From NCBI GenBank assembly GCA_937862575.1, contig CALMFM010000184.1:1-34166 (forward strand): 34,166 nt of DNA. Direction: 5' to 3'. Under the pieces are notes generated by a model that had not been told where the DNA came from, searched no databases, and worked only from the letters and a program-made list of their open reading frames with translations. This document shows, in pieces, positions 16,301 to 24,100 of this stretch; the stretch's first letter is position 1, and each line of letters opens with the position of its first letter. Source of the DNA: an uncultured Bacillota bacterium (lineage in GTDB: Bacteria; Bacillota_I; Bacilli_A; Izemoplasmatales; Hujiaoplasmataceae). Position numbers and translations under genes: made by a program.

Positions 16301-18303
16301 AATCCGATTGCTTGACATTCGGTATCGTCGACAGGACAAGCAAGTTCCGTCAAGAGCATGTGTGCCGCAGTAACGATGTTTTGGAGTTCGGTTTTCAACA
16401 AATAACCATCTTCATCAAAAACGGAATCAGGAATGATTATTGAAAGTGTATCACCAAAATCCAGACTGTTCATGACAAACTGAGTGATTGTCGCCACAAG
16501 AATTCTTGATTCGAAGATGGCATTAATCGCATCAACGTCAAAGTCCGCAAGAACTGAGATGTCAAGATTGTTGATATCGAAATCCGGCACCGCCGCAACG
16601 ATAACATTTACCGCTTGCAAGATATTTCGCAATTCACCATTGGCGATGATGTTTCCATCACCGTCTAATTCATCTAACCAGACTATGTCGTCAGGGATGA
16701 CGATATATTCACTAAGATTAAGTTCAGGTATTGCTCCACTTAAAATATTAATTAGAGCGTTTGTTATTATCCTTGAATCCAATAAGGTTGTGAAGTCTAT
16801 CTCCGAGAGAATGTTAATCAATGACATCACTTCGCCTTCATTTACCGCATCTATAGTAAGTCCGGCATCGATAACAGCTCCGGCAAGCGCTCCGATTGCA
16901 TCAAATTCCTCTTCCCAGACAATGTCGTCAGGGACAGTTATTATTGCTTGAACGGTGGTCCCGGCCATTTCTAAAATAGGTTCAATGGCCACATAGGCTG
17001 CTAAATTGACAATCTGTGAGTCACCTAATTCGTTGAATAGAGATTCGACTTGTTGACCGTCAAATACGACAAGTGCGATATCGAATTGGTCTTCAGTTAT
17101 AACCGCATAGCCAATCATATCAAAGGCTAAAGCGACTATTTCACCCAATTGCATAATTTCATTTTCCCAGTCAATGGCATAGAGGTCATCAACAGGTATT
17201 TCCACAGGCAGTTCTGTGGTGTTGGATAGATAATCCGCAGCCACTTCAATACCAACCGGTATTAAAGTAGTTAATAAATTTGATTGAGATAATTCTTCAA
17301 AGACGGCTCTGATTGTATCGCCGGTTACATTATCCAATAACAACCAGCCGTCTTGTGAATCCAAAGCGTCAAGCGCTATGGCTACCGCATTGGCATAAAC
17401 AGATATCTCCTGACGGAAAGCTATCTGTTCTTCTTGGAAGGTGATTGACAGTACTTCATCAAATAAATATAGATTAAGAGGTACTTCCTCACCGCTGTAT
17501 CTACTAGGCATCGTCACCATATTTTGATAGACGACGAATGGATTTTCATCAAAAGCTGTTACCATATCAACCAGCATATCATAAGCATCCTGGAACTCGG
17601 CTGAAGCCAAAGGATCTTCGATATCCGGAAGGGTTATAAGAGATATGTTTGGTTGCATTGACAGGTCTCTTACCTCAAAACTAAGAGGTTCAGTTTGCGG
17701 TTCCGGTATAACCATCAAAATACTGTTGGAAATACTAATGAGTCCGCCAAAGATGATCATAGTCATATAAAGACCCATCGCTCCGCTTAAAAGTCCGAAG
17801 ACGGCACCGATGCCACGATTCTTCGAACGATATTTATCAGTTTTCTTGTGACTCGGCAATACAATCATTCTGACAATCCAAAGGATCAAACGATAGATTA
17901 ATTGAATCACCGTGAAATAGAGAATTGTATATACGATTTTAACCGCGAAAAGCGCGATAGCACTCACTAATTCCAAGAAATTTTCATTTGTCAGGGTAGC
18001 TGACAGGTTGCCTTCAAGCAGATTGCCTAAATAGATTGGCAAAACATCCTGCAATGACGTAACGTTTTGCAGGTTGCTATCCACATTCGCAAGAAGGTCT
18101 CCGAGGAACGGCATGTTAACCGTCCAGAGGAAATTCACCGCCTGATTGATTGTCAGGAAGAAGAACACATAGAATATCAATGTCACGAAAAAGCTCCACA
18201 TGGCTTTCTTGAGCCCTCTCAAGAGACCGAACAGAAGTCCAAGTCCTAGAAAAGAGAGAAATGCGATATTGAAATATAGCGCAAAATCAAGATTTGTTGG
18301 CAT
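10384..18303 (-). CDS. Giant membrane-anchored repeat protein, long paralog (2639 aa): CvpA-like 4-TM N-terminus plus >20 tandem ~90-aa repeats
   Basis: Same N-terminal architecture as the 6319-10266 product (LGLGLLFGLLRGLKKAMWSFFVTLIFYVFFFLTINQ...SKNRGIGAVFGLLSGAMGLYMTMIIFGG). Repeats carry SAIMHATISKQIIDL...VTVPxxD...RVTVGxxGxETEYIxKxELxAxFDALxVLGITDxxxFxG. Start moved to MPTNLDFALYFN with SD GGAGGA (ORF track gives 18321). Confidence 0.9.
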   Translation of the reverse strand: MPTNLDFALYFNIAFLSFLGLGLLFGLLRGLKKAMWSFFVTLIFYVFFFLTINQAVNFLWTVNMPFLGDLLANVDSNLQNVTSLQDVLPIYLGNLLEGNLSATLTNENFLELVSAIALFAVKIVYTILYFTVIQLIYRLILWIVRMIVLPSHKKTDKYRSKNRGIGAVFGLLSGAMGLYMTMIIFGGLISISNSILMVIPEPQTEPLSFEVRDLSMQPNISLITLPDIEDPLASAEFQDAYDMLVDMVTAFDENPFVVYQNMVTMPSRYSGEEVPLNLYLFDEVLSITFQEEQIAFRQEISVYANAVAIALDALDSQDGWLLLDNVTGDTIRAVFEELSQSNLLTTLIPVGIEVAADYLSNTTELPVEIPVDDLYAIDWENEIMQLGEIVALAFDMIGYAVITEDQFDIALVVFDGQQVESLFNELGDSQIVNLAAYVAIEPILEMAGTTVQAIITVPDDIVWEEEFDAIGALAGAVIDAGLTIDAVNEGEVMSLINILSEIDFTTLLDSRIITNALINILSGAIPELNLSEYIVIPDDIVWLDELDGDGNIIANGELRNILQAVNVIVAAVPDFDINNLDISVLADFDVDAINAIFESRILVATITQFVMNSLDFGDTLSIIIPDSVFDEDGYLLKTELQNIVTAAHMLLTELACPVDDTECQAIGFDVTGILGLDETNIDTLMLSDILAATVGNMIMTVAPDMLVIPGSAKTEILVNEIAVEVVTREEIKNALLAITTLGISDINNITMDLSILTNLGLAEDPTTLDPDKAETLFSSLVLNATLSKFLIDFSEEVDAVLVVPYEDQDEVEIRIIDPVDGTEYISETELTHILEAFLILDIQDINNIETLDLGLILNNASTLLNSAIIHSTISKMLLDMTEIVTIPLNDQLGNPLRIVTGPIDHETEFIAKNELEAALDALSVLGISDINNVSFDMTILNNLGTEADPTILDQDKADQLFASSIINATLSGYLIDFTSGDDPFVIIPYEDQDGVAVRTTDPADGTEYISQAELTNVLEAILSLNLQDFNTVETLDLSTLLDNVNVLLDSAIMHATISKQLLDLTDVVTVPLNDQFGDPLRITTGPVGNEITFIARDELQATFDALQVLGINDINNVSIDVSILNNLGYDEDPTILDPDKADQLFASSIINATLSKYIIDFTSEDDPLIVVPFEDEAAVAVRSTDPADGTEYISQAELTNMLEAILILDLQDFNSVDSLSMQTLIDNISVILDSAIMHATISKQIFDLGSDVVTVPYFDETSDNIRVTVGGIGEETEYIVKTELQAMFDALQVLGITDIAGFSGSIDFGSILADPLKVDTLLTSSVIQATISEQVLNLTDEGTGDSLMQVPYYAEDGVTAIRVTVGLAEQATEFIIKTEIKAIFDSLNVLGITDVNNFSGSIDLSLLADDETVNTVLSSSVIQATISKQIIDLEDGSTIIVPYERQDDLTLVRITVGDPGFETEYLVKAELEAIFDALDVLGITDVESFTGNDQLDLSLLAVDNNIDVVLESAMIQAIISRQVLDMDDVSASIQVPYFKEDNLTVVRISVDDGLGHTTDYVSSAELRALVLSLDVLGLTDVNGFDGAVDLSLLSDEVNKTVVLSSAIIQATISEQLLNSVDGTTFIIPYFEEDTITPVVIETGPIGFETIYISNIEISDLLSALNVLGITDVNNFDSGNVNFATFAQDDNAEVMTESAIFQAIISKQLIDLDVAGTIEVPFITDDELTDLRVTVGPVGNEVDLVVKAEIVNAIMAMDMLGVTDPTVFDGAIDLTIFYESTSRDVLLASSIMQATISKQIIDLGAAITVPLFEDDGVTAVRVTVGDPGFETEYIVKDEIHAIFESLEILGMDDIQDFTGTISLNAFLPSTSPLNYDDNQNVLLGSSSIQATISKQIIDLEGSGYMAIPTTDVLDNSIKVLVSGTDYIYRFEIKYLINAMDLLGITDITTFTGTVGLTSLLASQDVNYDTNQDTMLASAIMHATVSDQISGMDGTAIVLPSTDDSGTDVTVTVSLNDFIVKTEIKALLNAIDLLGFAGDLDSFGGNVDLDNIGTEADQDTLLASAIMHATITDQIIGLGGTSLIVPTTDVSDVAIQISVSGNAFITKAEIKAMLDAMDVIGISGDLTAFDGSIALTALFASQDVGYDANQNTLLASAIMHATMTDQISGMAVSGNIIMPTTDVDDTSIQLTVSLNEFIIKAEIKSLINAMDILGFNGNLDGFSGTIDLTPLLASQDVDYDTNQDIMLASAIMHATMSDQIANLTTIILPDTDIDAVAIRVTVSTNEFITKLEIKHLINALDVVGFSGDLDSFGGTIGLDNLGDDTSQTTLLASAIMHATLSDKLLNDTGGNLIIPDEDINTSTDLRIIQSTFFFIEKNETKALLTALNLMGLTDYSSMDFTPAAIFAADFDTLLASATMQATISYNILSGALDDTAAPGSGSLIVPNYFREDILVDSVGDKWIEKVELKALLNSLDTLGISDFSGSVDASTVTSMDDSELNTLLGSGSMQVSIDNMLKGNANINTKIPDLAQEDVYNMTDITTKTEIIAFIKATQQIGAGDITNVTFSTAVITAMTPEERDIALDSMIVRNMLTDELEAMMLADDPFDLYWPANADYMNSDPGTFLTEDGINNVLTHYGLI
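10775..16490 (-). repeat. Protein-coding tandem repeat array, 22 hand-located anchors at 83-97 aa spacing
   Basis: The Thr codon of the ATIS-type motif, or its aligned residue, was located in each unit. Anchors at 16490, 16226, 15950, 15689, 15398, 15137, 14846, 14585, 14315, 14030, 13751, 13472, 13196, 12923, 12635, 12359, 12101, 11825, 11546, 11294, 11045, 10775. All spacings are multiples of 3; mean about 272 nt. Confidence 0.88.
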
Positions 18304-18338
18304 TATATTCCTCCTTTGCATAGTTATGTAATATATAT

Positions 18339-18344
18339 ATTATA
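18339..18344 (-). promoter_or_regulatory. Candidate -10 box (TATAAT) of the 2639-codon giant gene
   Basis: TATAAT on the minus strand upstream of AAAGGAGGAATATAATG; no clear -35. Confidence 0.45.
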
Positions 18345-18428
18345 CCTAATTTTAGGGAAATAAGAAATGATATAGTATAAAATCACTTTCTTTTGAATTC
18401 GTTTTCTGAGTTTAACCAATAAATATGT

Positions 18429-18434
18429 TATAAT
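18429..18434 (+). promoter_or_regulatory. Candidate -10 box (TATAAT) of the protease lipoprotein gene
   Basis: TATAAT about 26 nt upstream of ATG at 18460; -35 not clear. Confidence 0.45.
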
Positions 18435-18459
18435 ATTCGTATAAAAAGATGGTGATAAC

Positions 18460-19347
18460 ATGAGACTTAAAAAATTATTAATCTTCTTTATGATACTCTT
18501 CACAACCTTCGCTCTTGCCGGTTGCGATTACGTATTTACATTCAAACCTATTGATAACACAAACAATACTATCAGTACCTATCCGCTTCCTGTCAACGGC
18601 ACGATAACTTTTGATGAAGCAGATTACCTAAGTTTTCCGATATTTGTATCGGATACTTATTCATTGACTAATATTGATGCTTACAATGACGTTTTGTTCG
18701 ATACGCAAGAACATGTACGCCATGCCAATATCGAGGTTTACACCTCTTTATACGAAGAAAGACTTGTCAATCCTTGGTCTAATGAGACTACTACTGTCGA
18801 AGTTGGAGCTTCCAGCGGGTCAGGATTTGTTTTCATGGTCGATGATGATTATTTCTATGCCATAACCAACTTTCACGTTGTTGATCCTAGTGATTACATC
18901 GCTACTTATGAAATAAAGGCTTATGGAGATCTTGGTTTTAATGAAGCCACCCTAATCGCCTATGATAGCGACATTGATTTAGCTGTTCTCAGGTTCGATA
19001 TCAACGGTCGTCAAGAAGTGGAATTATTGGATATTTATGCCAGATTATATTACCGATTCAACGTCGGTGAAATGGTAATTGCGGTTGGCAATCCTTATCA
19101 ATTATATAACAACGTAACTTTCGGCCAATTTAAAGGCATGGAGTCCATTGATAATGTCGATTACAAGGTTATCTATCATGATGCCTATATAAACGAAGGC
19201 TCCAGTGGAGGAGCCTTGGTAGATGTCGACGGTAATCTTCTCGGAGTCAATACCTGGGGTATCGAAGAGGTCGATTCCATAGATTCATTCTCGATACCGA
19301 ATTATATTGTTTATATGTTCTTGGTAAATCATGGAATATTGGATTAA
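18460..19347 (+). CDS. Trypsin-like (HtrA/S1C-type) serine protease lipoprotein
   Basis: MRLKKLLIFFMILFTTFALAGC lipobox. GSGFVF...AITNFHVV (His), DSDIDLAVLRF (Asp), NEGSSGGALVDVDGNLLGVNTWG (Ser); no PDZ domain visible. Confidence 0.9.
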   Translation: MRLKKLLIFFMILFTTFALAGCDYVFTFKPIDNTNNTISTYPLPVNGTITFDEADYLSFPIFVSDTYSLTNIDAYNDVLFDTQEHVRHANIEVYTSLYEERLVNPWSNETTTVEVGASSGSGFVFMVDDDYFYAITNFHVVDPSDYIATYEIKAYGDLGFNEATLIAYDSDIDLAVLRFDINGRQEVELLDIYARLYYRFNVGEMVIAVGNPYQLYNNVTFGQFKGMESIDNVDYKVIYHDAYINEGSSGGALVDVDGNLLGVNTWGIEEVDSIDSFSIPNYIVYMFLVNHGILD

Positions 19348-19358
19348 TCCGATATACG

Positions 19359-21743
19359 TTAATTTATCTCTATAGGAATAGTGATTTCAGGATGGTGATC
19401 CGGAATCACTTTTATTTTGGCCTTGCCGGGTTTTCCGGTTGTTTTGACATAAAAGCCGAAACTTCCAGCGGAAAGCGATGCGTGATCCGGACCAATTATG
19501 GCTAGATTATCAGTTGTTTCTATTTTGAAGCCTTCGGTTGCGTACGTTATAACATTCTGATGTTGATCGACAAGACTTACAGTGATTCTAGCAACATCAT
19601 ACGTGTCTCCGTGTATCATAAGGTTTGAATTTATTTCCGCTTTGAATTCAGTTTTCTTGGAGTGGCCTCGGGTGTCTTTGGCTACCATTTCTTCTTCGAT
19701 GTATCCTTCGGCTCTAAATGTCACTGGTGCTTCCGATTGCATAGAGAGGTATTTCTCGAAAAGGTACATTATGTCTTCCATCTTCAATTTTTTTGTCAGC
19801 GAAAGCCAACCGAAAAGGATTTTGTCACCAAGAGGCATGTCAAACCCATTAAGATTGAAACTAACCAGAAGCCTGGTTATTTTTTTGGCTAGTTTCGGCT
19901 TGAATTTCTCGTTTTCAATCAACAAGTTTCCAATCAAGTCATCTATTATGATTGGTGGGTGCGGCATGTTAGGAAATGATTCCCAATCCGGATAATACTC
20001 ACCGACAAGTTGGTCATTTTTGAATAATTTAATATATTCACAATTTGTCATCACTGCGATTTCAGGCAGACGGAATTCTGGATGATCTCCTGGAATGATA
20101 TCAGACAGAAACTTGACGAACGGTTTATCATCCAATTGCGATTTATATGTGTAGGCCGCATACTTCGGTATTCTGAACATATCCATTACACCGTGGTGAC
20201 AAACTCTATCGTTTGAGCCGAATTGGATATGGGTGTTGTAATCAGCTAAACACCAGCCGATTGCTCCGCTGATACGTTTGTATTCATAAGCTGAATCAAT
20301 TACGCTAGCATGGCGCATCGCTTGGTCCACTCTTTTGGATTCGTGATCGTATTTCTTGACCGGATATACATGTCCGTTATGCTCTGTCACAATGTATGGT
20401 ACATATCCTTGAGTGATTTTATTAGGATTTTCCAACCCGGCATTATATCCGTTATGACTGAAATCATTGTAGGAATAGATATCTTCGAGAAACTCACCTT
20501 TTTTGGTATTTCTCACGCCATGAGTTTGTCTAGTTAAATCCAAAGACCTAGCGATATCATTGGTTTTTTCATAAAATTCCTTGTCATCGGCTGATTCATT
20601 GATTCTTACGCCCCATGAAATTATCGAAGGATGATTGTAGTGATGATTAATCATCGTTTCTAGGTTTTGATAAGTCAACTCTTTGAAGTGCTCATCGCCG
20701 ATGAATTGCCATCCAGGTATTTCTTCCAATACCAACAAACCTATTTCATCACATCTGTCGATAAAATGGTCGCTTTGCATATAATGCGATGTGCGGACGA
20801 TGTTACAACCGTACTCTTTCAAAATGTCTGCGTCAAGTCTTTGCATGCTCTTAGGCATTGCATAGCCTACATATGGATAGGACTGATGTCGATTCAATCC
20901 AATCAGCTTAAGATGCTTGTTGTTGAGGAAAAAGCCTTCTGGAGAAAAACTGACCGTTCGGAATCCGAACCTCACAGTTTTTGAATCGATAACCTCGTCT
21001 TTGTCAATTAGTTCTATTTGGAGTTCATACAATTTAGGATTATCAACGCTCCATCTTGTTATTCCTTTCATCGTCGAACTATAGACGATGGAATCTGTTA
21101 TCTTGTTTTCGAATATACTTGAGAATTCCGGATTTCCTTCTTTAATAATCGTCGCTTTGACCTGAAGTTCTTTCAGGTCCTTGTTTTCGAGTTTAAGGTC
21201 AATTGAAACCAGCATTTCATCTTCATGCATGCTGGCTGCTTCATCGGTAGATACATGGATGCTGTCGATATGGATCAGTGGTAAAACCATCAGCGTAACT
21301 TCGCGATATATTCCTCCGTAACCGAGATAGTCAACAATATGTCCAAACGGCGGAACCCCGGCTATTTCTGTCGAATCAACAACAACCTGCAAGAGGTTCT
21401 CTCCAGGTTTTACAGATGATGTAATATCTACAGTAAAAGGAACATATCCTCCTTCATGTATCAACAGTAATATTCCGTTGACATATACCTTAGCAATGTT
21501 CATCACAGCGCCAAAGTTAATTTTTAGAGTATGGTTCATCATTGATTCATCTATCGAGATAATCTTTGAATAAGTACCGATAAACTGATAGTCTTCCTCG
21601 TCAAAAGAACTGAAAGGTATTTCTTTCATGGTATGAGGTATTGAAACAATCACTGCCTCATCTATATGCTTGCTGTTTAAAAATTCACTTCGGAAATCAG
21701 GAATGAAAGTCCATTCATGATTTAAAGCTAACTGTCTTCTCAT
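19359..21743 (-). CDS. Glycoside hydrolase family 2 protein (beta-galactosidase / beta-glucuronidase type)
   Basis: GH2 sugar-binding N-terminus, LKLIGLNRHQSYPYVGYAMPKSMQRLDADILKEYGCNIVRTSHY, acid/base region ISWGVRINES, nucleophile region IVTEHNGH. No signal peptide. Confidence 0.92.
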   Translation of the reverse strand: MRRQLALNHEWTFIPDFRSEFLNSKHIDEAVIVSIPHTMKEIPFSSFDEEDYQFIGTYSKIISIDESMMNHTLKINFGAVMNIAKVYVNGILLLIHEGGYVPFTVDITSSVKPGENLLQVVVDSTEIAGVPPFGHIVDYLGYGGIYREVTLMVLPLIHIDSIHVSTDEAASMHEDEMLVSIDLKLENKDLKELQVKATIIKEGNPEFSSIFENKITDSIVYSSTMKGITRWSVDNPKLYELQIELIDKDEVIDSKTVRFGFRTVSFSPEGFFLNNKHLKLIGLNRHQSYPYVGYAMPKSMQRLDADILKEYGCNIVRTSHYMQSDHFIDRCDEIGLLVLEEIPGWQFIGDEHFKELTYQNLETMINHHYNHPSIISWGVRINESADDKEFYEKTNDIARSLDLTRQTHGVRNTKKGEFLEDIYSYNDFSHNGYNAGLENPNKITQGYVPYIVTEHNGHVYPVKKYDHESKRVDQAMRHASVIDSAYEYKRISGAIGWCLADYNTHIQFGSNDRVCHHGVMDMFRIPKYAAYTYKSQLDDKPFVKFLSDIIPGDHPEFRLPEIAVMTNCEYIKLFKNDQLVGEYYPDWESFPNMPHPPIIIDDLIGNLLIENEKFKPKLAKKITRLLVSFNLNGFDMPLGDKILFGWLSLTKKLKMEDIMYLFEKYLSMQSEAPVTFRAEGYIEEEMVAKDTRGHSKKTEFKAEINSNLMIHGDTYDVARITVSLVDQHQNVITYATEGFKIETTDNLAIIGPDHASLSAGSFGFYVKTTGKPGKAKIKVIPDHHPEITIPIEIN

Positions 21744-24100
21744 TGTATTTCCTCCTGTGCTATGAAATGATACATTCTTGAGCCAAAGTCACCCATAAGT
21801 CTGACTGACTCGTTGATTCCGGATCCAATGAAATTCTGTTGAGGGACAAAACCTTTGTTCACAAGAACATCTCCGGCTATTATTCGTTCTTCTTTTTCTG
21901 TTTCGTACATATAACGATTCTTTAAAAGATGAAACAGGATTCCGTTAGGGTTGATTTTGATTGGCAAAGCGTGTTTAACCAGATAGCCGAAAGTATCGAG
22001 ATTGAAATATTGCGGTCGATTAGATACTTTATATTGATAATTTTTGTCCAACATCCGCATTGGAATTATTTCAAATCCGGAATTAGGAACTTCCAATGTT
22101 TTGAAGATTCCTAATATCGCTTCTTTCTTGTCTTTCGACACTACTGCGAATGCGGTTCCGTTTTCTAAAAAAGGATTGCGGATTCTATATAATGTCCCAT
22201 ATTGAAACAAAGTTCTGTGCTCTTTGTAAAATGCAATCTGTTGCTTGATTACTTTGTCTTCAAAAGGCGTTGTCTTGGTGATGTCGAATTCATAACCCAA
22301 CAATCCAAAAGCGCTGATATTAAACCGGGTTTCAAGTGGTGTTCTCCTTATTGCCTGGGCCGATGGAGAATCACTGACATGCGCTCCCATGACCGATTGA
22401 GGATAAAGATAACTGGTTCCATATTGAATTAATTGTCTTGAGTATCCATCAGTGTTGTCAGATGTCCATATTTGAGGCATATATTGTAACATACCAAGAT
22501 CAAAGCGATTTCCACCGGAGGCACATGACTCAAAAAGCACACCGGGATGATGGGTTGTGACTTTGTCCATTACCTCATATAGACCGAGTTGATATAAATG
22601 CAACAATTTTCCTTGGTTTTCAGCTGATAATGCAGCTGAATATAAATCGGAGAAATTCCTGTTCATATCCCATTTGACATAAGATATTCCGCTTCCGATT
22701 AATATATCGTCAAGCGTAGAAACTATAAAATCTCTGACTTCTTGTTTTGAAAGATCCAAGATGAGCTGATTTCGACCCAAACTAGGATTTGTCTTATGAT
22801 GCTTAATTACCCAATCAGGGTGGTTTTTATAGAGATTACTGTCGGGATTGACCATTTCCGGCTCTACCCAAATACCAAAGTTTAGTCCGATTCTCTTGAT
22901 TTTCTTCGAAAGGCCAGTGATTCCCAAAGGTAGCTTCTTTTTATTTGTCTGCCAATCGCCAAGTCCTTTTGTATCGTCGTTTCGTTCACCGAACCATCCG
23001 TCATCGAGAACGAAGGTCTCGATTCCCAGTTTCTTCGCTTTTTTGGCTAATTTAAGGATTTTTGACTGATTAAAGTCGAACATAGTTGCTTCCCAATTAT
23101 TATATAAAACCGGACGATCTTTTTCTTTCCAGTCCGGTTTGATTATGTTGTTGGTTATCAGTTCATGATAGTTCTGAGACAACTTGTTAAGTCCCGTCTC
23201 TGAGAAAGACATCACAACCTCTGGCGTGATGAACTCTTCTCCTTTTTTAAGTTGCCAGTAAAAATCAAAGGAGTTTATACCCATCTGAACTCTCAGCATT
23301 TCAAATGGCGTTCTTTCAAGAGTAACTTCAAAATTACCCGAATATATAAGGCCAAAACCATAGCATTTTCCATATGTTTCATCAGTCTCATTTTTCGAAA
23401 TAACTATAAATGGATTATGGTCGTTTGAAGAAACGCCTTTCTTTGAGTCAATTTTAGTGATTCCTTGACCGATTCTTCTTTTGTTGATCATTCGCTCCCT
23501 AATCCAAGCGCCATCAAAAGTGGTAAGTTGATAATCTTCGTCGAACATGTCAATATTCATACTCAAAGCTTTTTCCAATATTATATCGTTTTCAGAAGTA
23601 TTTTTGACAATAGCTCTTCTAGCAATAACATCAACCTCCGAGAATACTGAATAGAAAAGATCAGTTTCAATGCCTGTGATAGTATCTTTTAGTGTAATTA
23701 CCAAAGATTCTATCTGTTTGCCATATGCCTTTGTTTCCGGCATTGTTTTTAATTCCGGTTTAGCTATAACAACATGTTTCAAATAGTGAAAATCGGTAAG
23801 GCGTGAGCCGTCAATATGTCTGATGTGTAGCATCGGTTCTCGGAAATCGCCTTTGCCATAAGTCGGACATTCTAAAAACTCTAAATTAAGATTAAAAGTC
23901 TTGTCATTTTGATCATAAACCACTTGATTTCCAACTTCTATCTCATGTTTAACTCTAAGCCCTTCAACACCGCTATTCAAGTCAACGATTTCACCATAAT
24001 AAAGTGTACCAATGTGTCCACTTGGCAGTACTTGAACTATATATGAAGTATTTGACGTTTGGATGTGAAAGATTAGTTTTTCTTCGTCTACAAAGATCAT
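21740..24100 (-). CDS. Alpha-galactosidase, glycoside hydrolase family 36
   Basis: NNWEATMFDF, FVLDDGWFGERNDD, GIWVEPEMVNPDS, YVKWDMNR (nucleophile), FESCASGGNRFD, WTSDNTDG (acid/base). No signal peptide. Confidence 0.96.
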   Translation of the reverse strand: MIFVDEEKLIFHIQTSNTSYIVQVLPSGHIGTLYYGEIVDLNSGVEGLRVKHEIEVGNQVVYDQNDKTFNLNLEFLECPTYGKGDFREPMLHIRHIDGSRLTDFHYLKHVVIAKPELKTMPETKAYGKQIESLVITLKDTITGIETDLFYSVFSEVDVIARRAIVKNTSENDIILEKALSMNIDMFDEDYQLTTFDGAWIRERMINKRRIGQGITKIDSKKGVSSNDHNPFIVISKNETDETYGKCYGFGLIYSGNFEVTLERTPFEMLRVQMGINSFDFYWQLKKGEEFITPEVVMSFSETGLNKLSQNYHELITNNIIKPDWKEKDRPVLYNNWEATMFDFNQSKILKLAKKAKKLGIETFVLDDGWFGERNDDTKGLGDWQTNKKKLPLGITGLSKKIKRIGLNFGIWVEPEMVNPDSNLYKNHPDWVIKHHKTNPSLGRNQLILDLSKQEVRDFIVSTLDDILIGSGISYVKWDMNRNFSDLYSAALSAENQGKLLHLYQLGLYEVMDKVTTHHPGVLFESCASGGNRFDLGMLQYMPQIWTSDNTDGYSRQLIQYGTSYLYPQSVMGAHVSDSPSAQAIRRTPLETRFNISAFGLLGYEFDITKTTPFEDKVIKQQIAFYKEHRTLFQYGTLYRIRNPFLENGTAFAVVSKDKKEAILGIFKTLEVPNSGFEIIPMRMLDKNYQYKVSNRPQYFNLDTFGYLVKHALPIKINPNGILFHLLKNRYMYETEKEERIIAGDVLVNKGFVPQQNFIGSGINESVRLMGDFGSRMYHFIAQEEIQ

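Noticed and set aside
10775-16490. CRISPR-like or satellite interpretation of the regular ~270-bp repeats
   Set aside because: Units are 249-291 nt, always in frame, degenerate at DNA level and conserved at protein level; no short identical repeats with unique spacers.
10739-16951. Many plus-strand ORFs (60-155 aa) with similar sequences across the giant gene
   Set aside because: They are antisense reflections of the minus-strand repeat array (repeats make repeated antisense ORFs). No SD or domain logic, while the minus frame is continuous for 2639 codons.
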